Part shown: positions 6,756-6,916 of the stretch, piece after piece
Numbering within the stretch: the stretch's first letter is position 1
How the letters are laid out: each line of letters begins with the position of its first letter
Origin: Alphaproteobacteria bacterium
GTDB lineage: Bacteria > Pseudomonadota > Alphaproteobacteria > Caulobacterales > Caulobacteraceae
NCBI GenBank assembly: GCA_028869395.1
Contig: JAGWSE010000046.1
Coordinates: 1 to 6,916 of the forward strand
Length of the DNA: 6,916 nucleotides
Reading direction: 5' to 3'
Translations under genes and position numbers: made by a program
The notes under the pieces: generated by a model
Seen by the model: only the letters and a program-made list of their open reading frames with translations
Database searches by the model: none
Told to the model about the DNA's origin: nothing

Positions 6756-6850
6756 TCTGACCCGCCTCACTCGCCTTTGCGGCTTGGAGGGGGCTTTTGT
6801 TTTGAGCCCGGCGCGTCGCCCGGGGTCTTGGCCCGCGGTCACGCCCAGCC

Positions 6851-6867
6851 CGGCCGTCGTTCGGCCG
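6851..6867. repeat. Short GC-only inverted repeat upstream of the operon
   Basis: Two copies of CGGCCG flank a 5-base loop (TCGTT), giving a possible 6-bp hairpin 110 bases before the receptor start. No T-run follows on either strand, so it is not a typical intrinsic terminator. It could be a protein site or chance in GC-rich DNA. Confidence 0.35.
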
Positions 6868-6916
6868 CAGCATCAGGGAACCGCAGCCCGCGGGGCCGCA
6901 AAAGCCAAATGGAAAA

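Larger units (their letters stand above)
6742..6916. other. Upstream region of the operon, no gene seen
   Basis: These 175 bases precede the receptor gene. The right end (6897-6916) is locally AT-richer than the rest, and there is a short A-rich/T-rich patch around 6795-6804, so a promoter could lie here. I cannot point to a convincing -35/-10 pair, a Fur-box-like palindrome, or Pho-box CTGTCAT repeats. The reading frame of the receptor stays open back to 6873, but the extension is Arg/Ala-rich and not signal-like. Confidence 0.4.

Noticed and set aside
6791..6809. GGGCT...AGCCC hairpin with a T-rich loop, considered as a terminator
   Set aside because: The stem is only 5 bp and the T-rich stretch is in the loop, not after the stem, so it does not fit an intrinsic terminator.
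6742..6873. 44-residue N-terminal extension of the receptor from ATG 6873
   Set aside because: The added residues are Arg-rich and would bury the signal peptide. The GTG at 6741 has a good ribosome site.
1..6916. CRISPR array, tRNA/rRNA, insertion sequence or prophage signatures
   Set aside because: I saw no regularly spaced repeats, cloverleaf-like segments, transposase motifs or terminal inverted repeats on either strand.
6742..6916. Fur box or Pho box that would settle the iron-versus-phosphate question
   Set aside because: No GATAATGATTATC-like palindrome and no paired CTGTCAT-like repeats were visible, so neither regulator can be claimed.

Overview
The window is very GC-rich and holds one compact block of five genes, all on the minus strand, so transcription runs from high to low coordinates. 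A TonB-dependent outer-membrane receptor (6741 to 4474) comes first. It is followed by four consecutive genes for exported PstS-like periplasmic substrate-binding proteins (SBPs): 4462 to 3398, 3341 (or 3401) to 1584, 1582 to 521, and 524 running off the left edge at position 1. The high GC content, GTG starts, Ala-rich signal peptides, Tat-type leaders and a siderophore-type TonB receptor suggest an alphaproteobacterium, possibly of the Caulobacterales or Sphingomonadales. That assignment is inference from style, not from a marker gene.

Layout from the promoter-proximal end: positions 6916-6742 are upstream DNA with no gene I can support. The receptor follows, and its TAG stop is embedded in the GGAGG ribosome binding site of SBP-A (GTG start). 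SBP-A's stop overlaps an upstream ATG for SBP-B as ATGA, although the more signal-like SBP-B start lies 60 bases further on. SBP-B's stop is one base from the SBP-C start, and SBP-C's stop overlaps the SBP-D start as ATGA. This spacing indicates one translationally coupled operon.

The four SBPs share a distinctive set of motifs: NPL-x(3)-[ST]-x(2)-QL-x(3)-F; W-G-[QDE]-LG; a WNP motif in the three complete ones; APG-[KR]-PL; and a C-terminal Y-x-PL. They differ at the place where PstS normally has its oxyanion-contacting SGT. SBP-A keeps it, SBP-B and SBP-C have lost it, and SBP-D is cut off just before it. SBP-B also carries about 200 extra residues at its N-terminus that read as two ferredoxin-like (dimeric alpha/beta-barrel, NIPSNAP/EthD/Dabb-type) repeats. 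I do not recognise this as a described architecture. SBP-B and SBP-C have twin-arginine leaders, whereas SBP-A and SBP-D look Sec-exported.

No ABC permease or ATPase gene is visible. The simplest reading is an outer-membrane importer with a set of diversified periplasmic binding proteins that take over, sort or sense the imported ligand. The ligand is unknown. It could be a phosphate or other oxyanion compound, or a metallophore. Whether transport genes follow to the left of position 1 cannot be seen here.
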